Below, one piece after another: positions 41,567-51,800 of a stretch of 64,000 nucleotides of DNA. The DNA comes from Bacteroidetes bacterium RIFCSPLOWO2_12_FULL_37_12 (GTDB taxonomy: Bacteria; Bacteroidota; Bacteroidia; 2-12-FULL-37-12). The stretch lies in contig MEPC01000033.1 of NCBI GenBank assembly GCA_001769655.1, positions 1 through 64,000 of the forward strand, written 5' to 3'. A model generated the notes under the pieces. The model was not told where the DNA came from. It was given only the letters and a program-made list of their open reading frames with translations, and made no database searches. Numbering within the stretch: position 1 is the stretch's first letter; each line of letters opens with the position of its first letter. Made by a program: the position numbers and the translations under genes.

Positions 41567-42325
41567 ATGTTGTCTAACGTAAAAACTCATATTCACCAAG
41601 AGGTAGCAACCATTACTTTTTTTCATCCTAAAAGCAATTCACTTCCAGGTGAATTGTTGAGAGAACTAACCTATCAAATAACTTCTGCCGGAAATAATCC
41701 AATTGTAAAAGTAATCATTATAAAAAGCGAAGGAGACAAAACGTTTTGTGGCGGCGCTTCTTTTGATGATTTAATTGCAATCAAAAATTTTGAAGATGGA
41801 AAAAAATTTTTCCTCACGTTGGCAGAAGTTATTAATGCCATGCGGAATGTCCCCAAATTTATCATTGCGCGAATACAAGGAAAGGCAGTAGGAGGAGGTG
41901 TAGGACTTGCGGCATCAGCGGATTATGCGTTTGCCGTTAAAGATGCATCCATCCGTTTGAGTGAACTTGCACTTGGAATCGGTCCTTTTGTAGTAGGTCC
42001 CGCTGTAGAAAGAAAAATAGGAAATTCGGCTTTTACTTCGTTAACTATAAACCCCACTGTCTGGAAGACAGCAGAATGGGCGAGAGAAAAAGGTCTTTAC
42101 GCTGAAGTAGTTGATAGTGTCGCTGAGATGGATGCCGCCATCCAATCGCTTGCCGAAAAACTTGCACACAGCAATCCTGAAGCCATGGCACAATTAAAAA
42201 AGGTAATGTGGAGTGGCACGGAGCATTGGGATAAATTACTGGTAGAAAGGGCAGAAATGAGCGGAAGGTTTTTGCTATCGGAGTTTACGCAAAAGGCGTT
42301 GAAGAGCTTAGTAACTAATAAGTAA
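41567..42325 (+). CDS. Enoyl-CoA hydratase/isomerase family protein
   Basis: A 252-residue crotonase-fold protein. The ATG at 41567 follows the DUF35-SCP2 stop by 5 bp; a longer frame from 41480 would overlap that gene. The oxyanion site FCGGASFDDL and GGGVG are present. Of the two catalytic glutamates of hydratases, the second is kept (LSELALGIGPF), whereas the position of the first (usually GG[GC]-x-E-L) reads GGGVGLA, so hydration in the standard manner is doubtful. Methylglutaconyl-CoA hydratase-like proteins are the nearest type I recognise. Tight spacing makes it the third gene of the acyl-CoA module. Confidence 0.85.
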   Translation: MLSNVKTHIHQEVATITFFHPKSNSLPGELLRELTYQITSAGNNPIVKVIIIKSEGDKTFCGGASFDDLIAIKNFEDGKKFFLTLAEVINAMRNVPKFIIARIQGKAVGGGVGLAASADYAFAVKDASIRLSELALGIGPFVVGPAVERKIGNSAFTSLTINPTVWKTAEWAREKGLYAEVVDSVAEMDAAIQSLAEKLAHSNPEAMAQLKKVMWSGTEHWDKLLVERAEMSGRFLLSEFTQKALKSLVTNK

Positions 42326-42398
42326 GTTCACCGCATTTTTTGGAAAAATCTTTTCATTTCCTCAATAAAAAATGATACACTTAACTTTCAATAATTTT

Positions 42399-42422
42399 AA
42401 CATATAACACTAAACAAAAAAT
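42399..42422. repeat. AACATATAACACTAAACA repeat
   Basis: This 24-bp stretch is the exact complement of 16772-16795 in the cytochrome oxidase operon. Here it lies in the 171-bp spacer between convergent genes, facing TTTTTTGTTATATATTTT (42461-42478), with which it can pair in part. Confidence 0.8.
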
Positions 42423-42496
42423 GAATAATGTCTAAGGATTTGCACTTTATCATTATAAATTTTTTGTTATATATTTTTTATTATTTTTAAATTTCT

Positions 42497-44509
42497 TTAT
42501 TTCTTCAATGCCACCTTATACAGCACCCATCCCATCAACCCAAACAACAACGCTCCGAGAATATCATACCCGCCTCTGCCAAACATTTCAACCAATCCAT
42601 GCTCCGCGCTTATTTTCTGAAGCTGGTTAAAAATGTTTTCGTTGATGGACAACAGTGCCACTACCACTCCAAATAATGCTCCGCCTGCTACCAAGCCGGT
42701 AGCAAATAAACTTCCTTTACCAAGCTCCGCATCTTCCAACGTGTCACCGCGTTTCTTCATTCTCCAATCAACAATACCTTTTATAGCGCCACCTGCAAAA
42801 ATCGGTAGGGTAGTGGATAATGGAAGATATGCGCCCACGGCAAATGACAGGGATTTTACACCACATAATTCCATGGTAATAGATAAAAATACCCCGACCA
42901 ATACAAATTGCCAATCGAGGTTAAAGGAAAGCAGTCCTTTTATTAAAGTCGCCATCAAGGTTCCTTGTGGGGCAGGAAACTTTTCTCCTATTGCATGTTG
43001 TATTCCCCTTGCGGCAAGTTCCGGTGTGGGAATATCTAAAAGTTTAATGGTCATCCCAATGACAACAGACGAAACAATGACACCAATAAATAAGGCGATC
43101 TGCTGATACCGTGGAGTGGCACCAATAATATATCCTGTTTTTAAATCCTGTGAAGTGGCACCGGCATTTGCCGCGGCGATGCAAATCATGCTTCCGACCA
43201 CTAATGCCATTGGCTCATAATAGTTTCCTGTCCATCCAAAAGCAATGAAAAATAATGCCGTGCCCATCAGCGTGGCTATTGTCATTCCGGAAATAGGATT
43301 AGAACTTGAGCCAATAATTCCTACAATTCGGCTGGAGACCGTAACAAAGAAAAATCCGAAAACAATTACGAGTAATCCAACTAATAATTTTCCAAAAATA
43401 TTATCCCCGGGAATTTGTGGAAGCACCGCCAAGGTGATGACCAATACTAAGCAACCAATAATAACTATTTTAAAAGAGAGGTCGTTTTCAACGCGTGACA
43501 CTGCTGTCATTTTATCTTTATTTTTTAAAGATGCCACACTTTCTTTAAATGATGACACTATGGTGGGAAATGTTTTCATCAGAGTTATAAAACCACCCGC
43601 CGCCACTGCACCGGCACCAATCTGACGAATATATGCTTTATATACAGCAGAGGGTGTATTGGCAAAAAGATGCGTAGTTTCATCCCAACCGAAATTTTTC
43701 AAATCATAACCCAGCTTTATTAATTGAGTGGCAATGATATCGGCGGGTACCAGAGAAGCGAGGAGTGGAATCAATCCTAACCAGGCAAGAACACCTCCTG
43801 CAACCAACACTCCGGCAATACGAGGTCCGATGATGTAACCTACGCCGAGATATTCAGGAGTTATTTCTCCGTTGACTGTAGCAGAGGGAAAAAATTGATT
43901 TGCTTGTTTTGATACCCAGGCAGGCGTCTCGGAAATTATATGAAATATTTTTTGGAGGAAAGCATACAGGAATGCGATTCCCAAACCCTGATAAGCGGTT
44001 TTTGCAAAATCGCCCCCTTTGTCACCGGCTATCAAAACCGACGCGCAGGCAGTGCCTTCGGGGTATGGTAAATTTTCGTGTTCTTTGACAATCAATGAAC
44101 GTCTTAATGGAATCATCATTAAAGTTCCCAGCAGACCTCCGAAAATGGCAAGGGTAAGAATTGTCCAATAATTAAAAAACGACTCGCCTTGACTTTCAGG
44201 GCTTAAAAATAAAAAAGCAGGGAGTGTAAAAACGACCCCAGCGGCAACAGATTCCCCTGCTGAGCCGGTAGTTTGAATAATATTGTTCTCAAGAATGTTT
44301 GTTTTCAAAAACTTTTTTCCAAGAGAAATGGCAAGCACTGCAATAGGAATGGAAGCAGAAACTGTTAATCCGGCTTTCAAGGCGAGATAAACGGTAGCGG
44401 CGCCGAATAATAAGCCAAACAAGGCACCGGTGATTACTGCCTTAACCGTAAATTCGGGAATGATTTTATCGGAAGGAATGTAGGGGCGGAATTCTTTGAT
44501 GTCGGACAT
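42497..44509 (-). CDS. OPT-family oligopeptide transporter
   Basis: A 670-residue membrane protein with about 14-16 helices. Family signs: the N-terminal [22 protein letters not shown], the [23 protein letters not shown] stretch and the later [23 protein letters not shown] segment typical of bacterial OPT proteins. It imports oligopeptides by proton symport in the cytoplasmic membrane (family knowledge). The POT transporter gene lies upstream on the same strand, separated by 181 bp with a 25-bp perfect hairpin. With the secreted peptidase at 3928, it suggests peptides as a nutrient source. Confidence 0.92.
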   Translation of the reverse strand: MSDIKEFRPYIPSDKIIPEFTVKAVITGALFGLLFGAATVYLALKAGLTVSASIPIAVLAISLGKKFLKTNILENNIIQTTGSAGESVAAGVVFTLPAFLFLSPESQGESFFNYWTILTLAIFGGLLGTLMMIPLRRSLIVKEHENLPYPEGTACASVLIAGDKGGDFAKTAYQGLGIAFLYAFLQKIFHIISETPAWVSKQANQFFPSATVNGEITPEYLGVGYIIGPRIAGVLVAGGVLAWLGLIPLLASLVPADIIATQLIKLGYDLKNFGWDETTHLFANTPSAVYKAYIRQIGAGAVAAGGFITLMKTFPTIVSSFKESVASLKNKDKMTAVSRVENDLSFKIVIIGCLVLVITLAVLPQIPGDNIFGKLLVGLLVIVFGFFFVTVSSRIVGIIGSSSNPISGMTIATLMGTALFFIAFGWTGNYYEPMALVVGSMICIAAANAGATSQDLKTGYIIGATPRYQQIALFIGVIVSSVVIGMTIKLLDIPTPELAARGIQHAIGEKFPAPQGTLMATLIKGLLSFNLDWQFVLVGVFLSITMELCGVKSLSFAVGAYLPLSTTLPIFAGGAIKGIVDWRMKKRGDTLEDAELGKGSLFATGLVAGGALFGVVVALLSINENIFNQLQKISAEHGLVEMFGRGGYDILGALLFGLMGWVLYKVALKK

Positions 44510-44572
44510 GTGATTTCGAATTAGTGTCTAAACAATAATATATTAACAATTTTCGGAAAAATATTTTTTATT

Positions 44573-44652
44573 AATATCGAATATTGAACAAGGAATAATG
44601 AATTTCGAAATTTACTTCAACATTCGATATTCCTTGTTCAATATTCGATATT
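44573..44652. terminator. Perfect 25-bp stem hairpin between the transporter genes
   Basis: Arms 44573-44597 (starting AATATCGAATATTGAACAAG) and 44628-44652 (ending TTCAATATTCGATATT) are exact complements with a 30-nt loop that has an inner TTCGAA. A run of eight T follows on the plus strand. Both neighbours are read from the minus strand, where T-rich sequence (ATATTTTTTA region) also follows the stem. Likely terminates or insulates the POT transcript from the OPT gene. Confidence 0.65.
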
Positions 44653-44690
44653 TTTTTTATTGTGGTTTGTCCACTTTGAAGTGTAAATAA

Positions 44691-46388
44691 TCACTTCACC
44701 CCGTGCATCATCTTCTTCAACCTGGGAGTCAGCATCAATAATAAAATTCCTGCGCCAGCGGGTAAAATCACGAACATAAATACAAATTCATACAAATTAT
44801 GAATGGTAAATCCTGCAAAAACCGGATAATCAGCCCGGATATTCAAATCTTTTAACAGGGTTAACTGCTCGGCTGTCGGTGTCACTGTTTTGTCAAGTAT
44901 GGCTTTAAGATCTATGCCGGCTTTTTGTGCATCGAGATATTTAGGTCCGGTAGGAGGTAAAAGCGCACCGAGTGTTCCGGTGAGTGCATAACCCGCCGCA
45001 TTGGCAAGAAACCATACACCCATAAGTAAAGAAGAAAAGCGTTTGGGAGATAATTTTGAAACCAATGACAGACCGATGGGGGATAAACACAACTCTCCGA
45101 GCGTATGAAAAAGATACATTACAATGAGCCAGATGATTCCGATTTTTGCGGTATGCTCTAATCCTTTTACTTGTGTGGCAAGTATGTAATATCCCAGTGC
45201 CATTAATAAAAGTCCTATGGCTTGTTTGACCGGAGAAATCGGATCCATGTCCTTTTTTGCAAGCCATATCCATAACCAACTGAATGGAAATGCAAATAAA
45301 ATAATAAAAATGGCATTGAAATTTTGTACCTGACTTGGAGGCATATCCCAACCAAAAATGTGGCAGTCGGTTTGCTGGTCAGCAATAAACGTAAGGGATG
45401 AACCTGCCTGTTCGAAGCATGCCCAGAAGAAAATCACAAAAAAGCTGACGATGTACAATACTAATATTCTCTCCTTCTCAATTTTTGTAATCGTTTTATC
45501 GCTTATAATTAAGAATGCCAAACTCAGACCGGCTGAATAAATAAAGGGATACAACCATTCTTTAATAGGGTTGTGTTTTAGCGCCTCTGGATTGTAAGAT
45601 AAAAAATGAAATCCGAATGTGAGGATTACCATCATAAAAACGGTAGTAATAAGCGATTTTTGGGTAAAATGTGCTTTTTCTGATTCCGCAAGTTCGTGAT
45701 GAGGTGCGTTAGTAAAAGTTGGTTTAGTGCCGATGGGCTGACCTTCCGGTGTCACTATATATTTATTTTTCAAAAAGTAAAAAACCAAGGTCCCGATGAC
45801 CATAGCTACTGCCGCGGCAAGAAAACCCCATTTGAAAGCAGTAAAATCTCTTAAATCATTCACTTTTACATCCCCTACTAATGAGCAAACAAAATTTCCG
45901 AGTAACGCTCCGATATTAATTCCAAGGTAAAAAATAGTGAACGCAGAATCGAGGCGGTTATCTCCTTTAGGATAAAGGGAGCCGACCATAGAAGAAATAT
46001 TTGGTTTGAAAAAACCGTTTCCAAAAATGAGAATGAAGAGGGCGGTCCACAGGATAATTCGCGCCAATTCCAGGTTAGTGCCATACAATGTGGCGCTAAA
46101 AAACAACAATACCTGCCCGATTGCCATAGTGGAACCACCGAGCAATATGCAATTTCTGTTGCCTAAAAACCTATCAGCCATATAACCGCCAAGCATGGGG
46201 ATTAAATAGCACAAACCTAGAAAACCCCCGTAGATGATAGAGGAATCCTCGTCTCCGTATTTGAGCGCCTGCGCTATGAATAAGGCAAGGATTGCCCTCA
46301 TTCCATAGAAGTTAAAGCGTTCCCACATTTCTGTGGTAAAGAGTACATAAAGTCCGTTGGGGTGTTTTACTTTGGGGGTTGAATCCAT
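44691..46388 (-). CDS. POT/PTR-family peptide transporter (MFS)
   Basis: A 565-residue proton-coupled di/tripeptide importer with about 14 membrane helices. POT signatures are present: WERFNFYGMRAILALFI (helix 1 with the E-x-F-x-Y-[FY]-G-x-R-like proton site), GGYMADRFLGNRN, and FYLGINIGALLGNF (PTR2 signature). An insertion between helices (about 205-235) and a loop near the C-terminus (ALLPPTGPKYLDAQKAG...) are family variable regions. The start at 46388 is followed upstream by a GGGGTATA word array (46388-46425). Confidence 0.93.
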   Translation of the reverse strand: MDSTPKVKHPNGLYVLFTTEMWERFNFYGMRAILALFIAQALKYGDEDSSIIYGGFLGLCYLIPMLGGYMADRFLGNRNCILLGGSTMAIGQVLLFFSATLYGTNLELARIILWTALFILIFGNGFFKPNISSMVGSLYPKGDNRLDSAFTIFYLGINIGALLGNFVCSLVGDVKVNDLRDFTAFKWGFLAAAVAMVIGTLVFYFLKNKYIVTPEGQPIGTKPTFTNAPHHELAESEKAHFTQKSLITTVFMMVILTFGFHFLSYNPEALKHNPIKEWLYPFIYSAGLSLAFLIISDKTITKIEKERILVLYIVSFFVIFFWACFEQAGSSLTFIADQQTDCHIFGWDMPPSQVQNFNAIFIILFAFPFSWLWIWLAKKDMDPISPVKQAIGLLLMALGYYILATQVKGLEHTAKIGIIWLIVMYLFHTLGELCLSPIGLSLVSKLSPKRFSSLLMGVWFLANAAGYALTGTLGALLPPTGPKYLDAQKAGIDLKAILDKTVTPTAEQLTLLKDLNIRADYPVFAGFTIHNLYEFVFMFVILPAGAGILLLMLTPRLKKMMHGVK

Positions 46389-46425
46389 GGGGTATAGGGG
46401 TATAAGGGTATAAAGGTATAAGGGA
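46388..46425. repeat. GGGTATA word array
   Basis: Four copies of the word GGGTATA(A)G directly at the start codon of the peptide transporter gene, which means the words form its leader. Same words as at 19980-20118. Confidence 0.75.
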
Positions 46426-46564
46426 AGTATTCCTGAATTATTTCTATATCTTTTTAAATTTTTGCGAAGGTAGGAATTATTATCTAAAATGGCAACAGGG
46501 GAGAGATGTAATTTTTCCTTTTCAAATTTATAAATTGTCGCACTTACTAACTGAACTCAGCTAA

Positions 46565-47605
46565 TCAGAAATACGTTTTTACAGCGAATTCAAATTGATT
46601 AATAAACATTTCTTTAAAAGGGGAAATTGCATTCTGTTCATAAAACAACAGCAATGCTTTTTTATATTCGACTGAGTCAACTGACCTGAACGATATTGGG
46701 CAATGTTTGTGATACATTAAAATTGCATTGCATATAATCCTTGCGGTTCTTTTATTTCCATCGGTAAATGGCTGTATGTATGATGTAAGCACAAGCGACA
46801 AAAAAGCTTTTTCAAATATATTTTTTCTCTTATTAATCAAATTACACATACTTAAAACGGCTTCTTTAATTTGAAACTCATTATCTAATGGACGGTAATT
46901 TGTTCCGGTTATCCCTACTCTTCTTTTTCTTATATTCTTTTCTATAGATAGTTCTTTTGTCAATAAGCTATGGATATCTTCTATTTTCGGCAAAGTCAAT
47001 GGCACCAGATATTTTGGGTTTTCAATAATAAAATCTATGGCTTCCTTATGATTTAAAAGCATAATGGCTTCTTCTTTTGTTTTACCCGATGCGGTCATTT
47101 TTTGTTTAAGTAATCTTTCTGTTTCAAGTAATGTATAGGTATTGCCTTCTATTTGAGATGACTTCCAGCTTAGGTCTATAGCGAGTCGTTCTAATTCTTT
47201 AGTGTATTCTGACCGGTTAAGCTGTAAAATGTTATTTTTATATGCTGTTTGCAAGGATGTTAATTTTTTTTCTTCCGATTCGGTAAATAAAGTTACATTC
47301 CTTAATGTATCTTGAATCAGAGAAAAATTAAAATTCTTCTTTATTTTTCTTTGGTCAACTTCATTTTTATAATAACCCTCAATATCTACAGGTTGAAACA
47401 GTTCATAAACCGGAGATAGTGAATACTTCGTTCCTTTTCCTTTTCCTGTAGTTATGAGTAGATTTTCATTGGTTAATCGGGTTATAATTCGTTTAACCGT
47501 TGCATAACTAACGGATGAATTGATTCCATCATGAATATCTTTTGAAGAACATTCATTATTATTTTTAATAAATTCCAGCAGAGCTGTTTCTCTTTGAGCT
47601 AACAT
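46565..47605 (-). CDS. Fic-domain protein with N-terminal winged helix; catalytic His replaced by Gln
   Basis: A 346-residue protein: winged helix (about 1-70, AQRETALLEFIKNN start), linker helices with the inhibitory motif S-x-x-x-E-G (SSQIEGN), and the Fic core. The Fic motif reads IQPFTDGNKRTAR where HPFx[DE]GN[GK]RxxR is standard; the His that activates the target hydroxyl is Gln. I place the start at the ATG 47605; a GTG 27 bp upstream lies on the -7 box. AMPylation activity is doubtful, and this type may act mainly as a regulator. The promoter region has several AGCTCA words, fitting self-regulation. Confidence 0.85.
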   Translation of the reverse strand: MLAQRETALLEFIKNNNECSSKDIHDGINSSVSYATVKRIITRLTNENLLITTGKGKGTKYSLSPVYELFQPVDIEGYYKNEVDQRKIKKNFNFSLIQDTLRNVTLFTESEEKKLTSLQTAYKNNILQLNRSEYTKELERLAIDLSWKSSQIEGNTYTLLETERLLKQKMTASGKTKEEAIMLLNHKEAIDFIIENPKYLVPLTLPKIEDIHSLLTKELSIEKNIRKRRVGITGTNYRPLDNEFQIKEAVLSMCNLINKRKNIFEKAFLSLVLTSYIQPFTDGNKRTARIICNAILMYHKHCPISFRSVDSVEYKKALLLFYEQNAISPFKEMFINQFEFAVKTYF

Positions 47606-47631
47606 GTTGGTAAAATACAAATTTAAGCTCA

Positions 47632-47700
47632 CAAATATACAAAATGTGGCTCAATTAGTTTCATTTATGAGCTTTAATAATCTTAAAATGAGCTGTAACG
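47632..47700 (-). promoter_or_regulatory. fic promoter with repeated AGCTCA words
   Basis: On the minus strand TATATTTG (47632-47639 complement) matches TAnnTTTG, 26 bp before the ATG. Around it are TGAGCTTAAAT (overlapping the box downstream), AAAGCTCATAAA and CAGCTCATTTTAA (upstream), so AGCTCA occurs twice in one orientation and once inverted. These are candidate operator half sites for the winged helix of the Fic protein. Confidence 0.45.
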
Positions 47701-47815
47701 ACTGCCAATTGAGGTTACGCGTTTCTTAGTATTAAAAATTGGTGTATTTTTGTATTTGAATAATAACTGTATAATAACATTTTTGAAAGAATCAGTATTA
47801 ACCCAAACCAAATAG

Positions 47816-47971
47816 GTGGTAAACCATGCATTAGAAATTGAGGAAAGAATTATTATATCTGCAGATACTGATTTTGGAATTTTAATTTCCCAATGGCATA
47901 AAAATAAACCTTCTACAATTATTTTTAGAAAAGGAACGGATAGAGACCCAATAAAACAGATTGAATTTTAA
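47816..47971 (+). pseudogene. Remnant of a DUF5615-like (PIN-type) toxin gene
   Basis: An open stretch without a proper start reads HALEIEERIIISADTDFGIL, then ISQWHKNKPSTIIFRKGTDRD, ending in TAA. ISADTDFG-x-L with a following KPS-x-[IV]-x-FR is the core of DUF5615 PIN-like proteins of type II toxin-antitoxin loci. The N-terminal third is missing (a TAG lies just before). No antitoxin is adjacent. It lies in the 600-bp gap next to the Fic gene. Confidence 0.55.
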
Positions 47972-48134
47972 AGTTATATCTACAGAGAGAAGATTTTATA
48001 ATTCCGTATGGCAACAGGGAAACGAATTTATAATAATTGAAATAGATTTTAGTGAGATGAACGGGCAAAACTACATTCTGGAAGTGTCTGCAGGCAATGC
48101 AAAGCAATATTTCAGGGTGGGAGTGGTGAAATAA
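47955..48134 (+). pseudogene. Fragment resembling the C-terminal strands of a secreted protein
   Basis: An open frame without start encodes LNFKVISTERRFYNSVWQ, QGNEFIIIEIDFSEMNG and QNYILEVSAGNAKQYFRVGV and then stops. The alternating hydrophobic pattern and short length resemble the end of a beta-sandwich (T9SS-like C-terminal) domain, but I cannot name a family. It overlaps the toxin remnant by 17 bp in another frame. The rest of the gap 47640-48222 shows nothing further. Confidence 0.3.
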
Positions 48135-48222
48135 TAGATGGGTTTTGTTGACTCAGATTACGTGTATTTGCGCGGATTGGAAAAGCAGATTTTTTTAACA
48201 ATAAAATATCGAAAACCCCCCC

Positions 48223-48768
48223 TCACTCCTCCCCATACCTCTTCAGCAACGTTGACAATACCACCGCCTTTTTTAGGTTATTTTTTTCTCTAAGCCATTT
48301 TTTCAAAGGCAATTCGTTTCCTGATTTATTCAGAGCGGGTGATGCTATGATTTTTCTTTCCCTTGTTTTTCTGGGTTCGTATTCTATGCTGTAAACATCT
48401 TTTTTGGGTTCAGCGCTTTTTTCATGCACCATCGGTTCATGCACCTTTTTCCTTTCAAGAGTAGTGTAAGCGCTGAACGGCTTCTGAGCCACCTCTTTTT
48501 TTACTACTGGTTTTGGCTCCGGCTCCATTTCCTGCTTGAATTTTCTTTCCAACTCTTCCAGAATGGTCTCAAAACTCGTTTTGCGTTCATTAGGATTTTC
48601 ATCATCCTGACTCTCCCCATCCACAGGCGCAGGTCTTCTTGAGTCATCCATTCTCCTTTGTTCAAGGGCTTTTTCCCTCTTCTTTTTTGCAGTTCTGAAA
48701 CTATAGAAAAGGTAAAATATCCCCGCAATGATATAAAAAATGGTTTCGTAATTTAAACTTATTCTCAT
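48223..48768 (-). CDS. Membrane-anchored, charged protein of unknown function
   Basis: A 181-residue protein with one N-terminal membrane helix (about 6-25, NYETIFYIIAGIFYLFYSF) and a long, highly charged, mostly disordered cytosolic part (RRMDDSRRPAPVDGESQDDEN). The C-terminal 40 residues (NELPLKKWLREKNNLKKAVVLSTLLKRYGE) look helical and conserved. The ATG at 48768 is used; a GTG three codons earlier is possible. It diverges from smc with 69 bp between them. Such small anchored proteins next to smc are seen in Bacteroidota, but their role is not known to me. Confidence 0.65.
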   Translation of the reverse strand: MRISLNYETIFYIIAGIFYLFYSFRTAKKKREKALEQRRMDDSRRPAPVDGESQDDENPNERKTSFETILEELERKFKQEMEPEPKPVVKKEVAQKPFSAYTTLERKKVHEPMVHEKSAEPKKDVYSIEYEPRKTRERKIIASPALNKSGNELPLKKWLREKNNLKKAVVLSTLLKRYGEE

Positions 48769-48815
48769 TTTATCCACAATCAGGTTTTTCAGGTGTTATA
48801 ATGTTTGATAAAAGT

Positions 48816-48823
48816 TATTTTTG
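48816..48823 (+). promoter_or_regulatory. -7 box TATTTTTG of smc
   Basis: Exact TAnnTTTG match 14 bp before the ATG at 48838, implying a very short leader and supporting that start over a TTG at 48805. No TTG at the -33 position. Confidence 0.5.
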
Positions 48824-48837
48824 CAGAAAATAAAATC

Positions 48838-51800
48838 ATGCGCCTTCAAAAACTCGAAATTAAAGGATTCAAAAGCTTCGGCGACAAAGTTACAATAAAT
48901 TTTGATGAAGGAGTAACTGCCGTTGTAGGTCCTAACGGTTGCGGTAAATCAAATATAGTAGATGCCATTCGCTGGGTGCTTGGTGAGCAGAAAACAACCG
49001 TATTGCGCTCTGACAAGATGGAGAACGTGATTTTCAATGGATCCGAAAACCGGAAGCCCCTGCAAATGGCGGAGGTTTCTCTCAGTTTTGAAAATACACA
49101 AAACGTCCTGCCAACCGAATATTCCCAGGTTACCATCACCCGGAAATTATTTCGCGAAGGGGAAGGGGAATATTGCCTGAATGGTGTTCCCTGCCGTTTG
49201 AAAGATATTACCGATTTGTTTCTCGACACCGGAATTGGTCCCGATTCGTATGCCATTATAGAATTAAAAATGGTTGAAAATCTGCTGAATGATAAAGATA
49301 ATTCCCGCATGCAGATTTTTGAAGAAGCCGCCGGCATTTCAAAATATAAAATCAGGAAAAAAGCAACTTTGAGAAAGTTAGAAGGTGTGGAAGAAAGTTT
49401 AAAGCAAGTGGATAATATATTGTTTGAAATTGAAAAAACGCTGAAATCCTACGAAAAGCAAGCCGCTCAAACCGAAAGATATAATAAGCTGAAAACTCGC
49501 CTGAAAGAGCTTTCATTGGAACACGCCCGTTTCTTTCTTACCGATAAAAATAAACTTTATCAGGAACTCCAGAAACAACAAACCGAATTCAGTGATAAGC
49601 AGGTGGCACTCGGTACTCAATCAGAAACAGCCGAAGCACATTCAGAAAAAACCAAATTAATTCTGATCGAAAAAGAAAAAACGTTAAAATCATGCCAGCA
49701 GGAATTCAATCAATATACCGGTTTGATTGTTGAAAAAGAAAATGATAAAAAATTAAAAAATGAGCGGTTGAAATTTTTGAGATCCCGCGACTCTGCTCTG
49801 AATGAACAAATCGGTAATGATAAGTTTTCCCTGGCGGAATCCACCATGCGGCTTGAATCACTCGATGCCGGCAAAACCCAGGAAACAGGCATTATGTTAA
49901 AAATGCAATCGGAACTGGATAACACAAAATCGTTATACGAACAACAATCCCTGCTTACCACTCAGTTGAAAGAGAAACTTTCAAAATTGCAGTTGGATGC
50001 AAAAAAATTACAGACCGAAGTATTCAGCGGAATCAAGGACATTGATATTAAAAAAATACAAATTGAAAGTTTTCGACAGGAACTTGAAAAAAACAAGATT
50101 GATTCGCAGACCAAAAATCAGGAACTTTCCGCCTTCGATAAAGCGCTAATGAAAGCGGAAGAATTAAAAATCAGCAAAGAATCCGCCCGTGCCCTTCTGC
50201 TGGAAAAAGAAGAAAATAACTTACGTGAAATTCAATCGCTTGAACAAAAAATTGAAACCTGTAAAGACGAAATCAGCAGAATCTCAAGGCAGATGGATGC
50301 CAAGGAAAATGAGTTTCAACTTACAAAATCCATGGTTGAAAATCTGGAAGGATTTCCGGAATCCATAAAGTTTTTGAAAAAAAATGCACCGTGGACTCAC
50401 GATGCTCCTTTGCTGTCTGATATTCTGACTTGCCCGGAAGAATATAAACTTGCCATTGAAAATTACCTGGAACCCTACCTTAATTTTTATGTGTTGAACA
50501 ACCTGGGAGAGGCATGGCAAGCTGTTAATCTTCTGAACTCTGCCGCAAAAGGAAAAGCACACTTTTTTATACTTGAACAACTCGAAAATTTTCAACCACA
50601 GATTATTTATGATTTTGAAAATGCAATTTCTGCATTCCAGATAGTTGAATGTGAGCAGAAGTACCGCAAGCTGGTGGAATTTTTATTAGACAATGTTTAT
50701 ATAGTCATTAAAGAGCAGGAAGAACCCATCACTGAGACGAAATCCATATTTATAACACAGAACGGCAAGTTTATCAAAAAACAATTTTCACTGTCCGGCG
50801 GTTCCATCGGATTGTTTGAAGGGAAAATAATAGGGCGTGCCAAAAATCTGGAAAAATTAAAAAAGGAAATCAAAAATTTAAGTCAGGAGGAAAAACAGTT
50901 CAAAAACGAATTGGATGATTTACAAAAAACTCTGAAAGAAAATAAAGGGTTTCCGCTAAGAGAAGCATTGATGCAAGCCGGTGAGGAATTAAATCTGTCT
51001 CAGCAGGATTTTGCATCGTTAAAAACCAAATGCGAACAACACCGGGCATTTCTTTCCAACACTTCACTCAGGCAGGAACACATTGAGCAAGAAATCGAAA
51101 AACTCTCTGCTGAAATTATTAAAAATACACCGGTAGTTGATAATTTACAGGAAAAATTAAAACTCCTCGAAGCAGAAATTTCTGACTCAGAAATCCGCTT
51201 TGAAAACGAAAATAATCTGCTTTCAGAAAACTCAGATGAATATAACCGTCAGAATCTGACTTTCCATCAGCAACAAAACAAAATCGGGAATATTGAAAAT
51301 GAAATAAATTTTCTTAAGAAAGCGCTGATTGATTCTTCCACGCGGTTACAGAATAATCAGCTTGAAAGCAAAGAAGTGCAGGCGGAAATTAATGCTATCA
51401 TTGAAAAGGAACTGACCGGTGACGAAGAAATGATGGCAATGTATCGTCAAAAAGAAATCATGGAAAAGACCACCGCGCAGGCAGAAGAAGAATTTTATAA
51501 GGTAAGGGGAGAAATTGAAGCAAATGAAAAAAATATCCGGGAAATTCAACGGCAGAAATCCCATTATAGTGATTTATTGCAATCTATTCAAAATCAACTG
51601 AACGAATTAAAATTAGGTCTGACTTCCATGAAGGAACGGCTTGCCATTGAATTTCATCAGGATATTGAAGAATTGATGCAACAAGCGCCTTCCGAAGAAA
51701 CTAATTTTGAAGAACTTGAAAAAAACATTGCGGACCTGAAAAGAAAAATCGAAAATATGGGAATCATTAATCCATTGGCGCTGGAGTCATTCAATGAGGT

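Noticed and set aside
44573-44652. Perfect 25-bp hairpin as a transposable element
   Set aside because: I found no flanking target duplication and no second copy in the window; a terminator or word-array stem is more likely.
47955-48134. Fragment as a functional small gene
   Set aside because: No start codon fits, it is preceded by a stop, and it overlaps another remnant in a different frame.
48805-48837. Upstream TTG start for smc
   Set aside because: The ATG at 48838 gives the canonical SMC N-terminus, and the -7 box TATTTTTG (48816-48823) would lie inside the longer frame.
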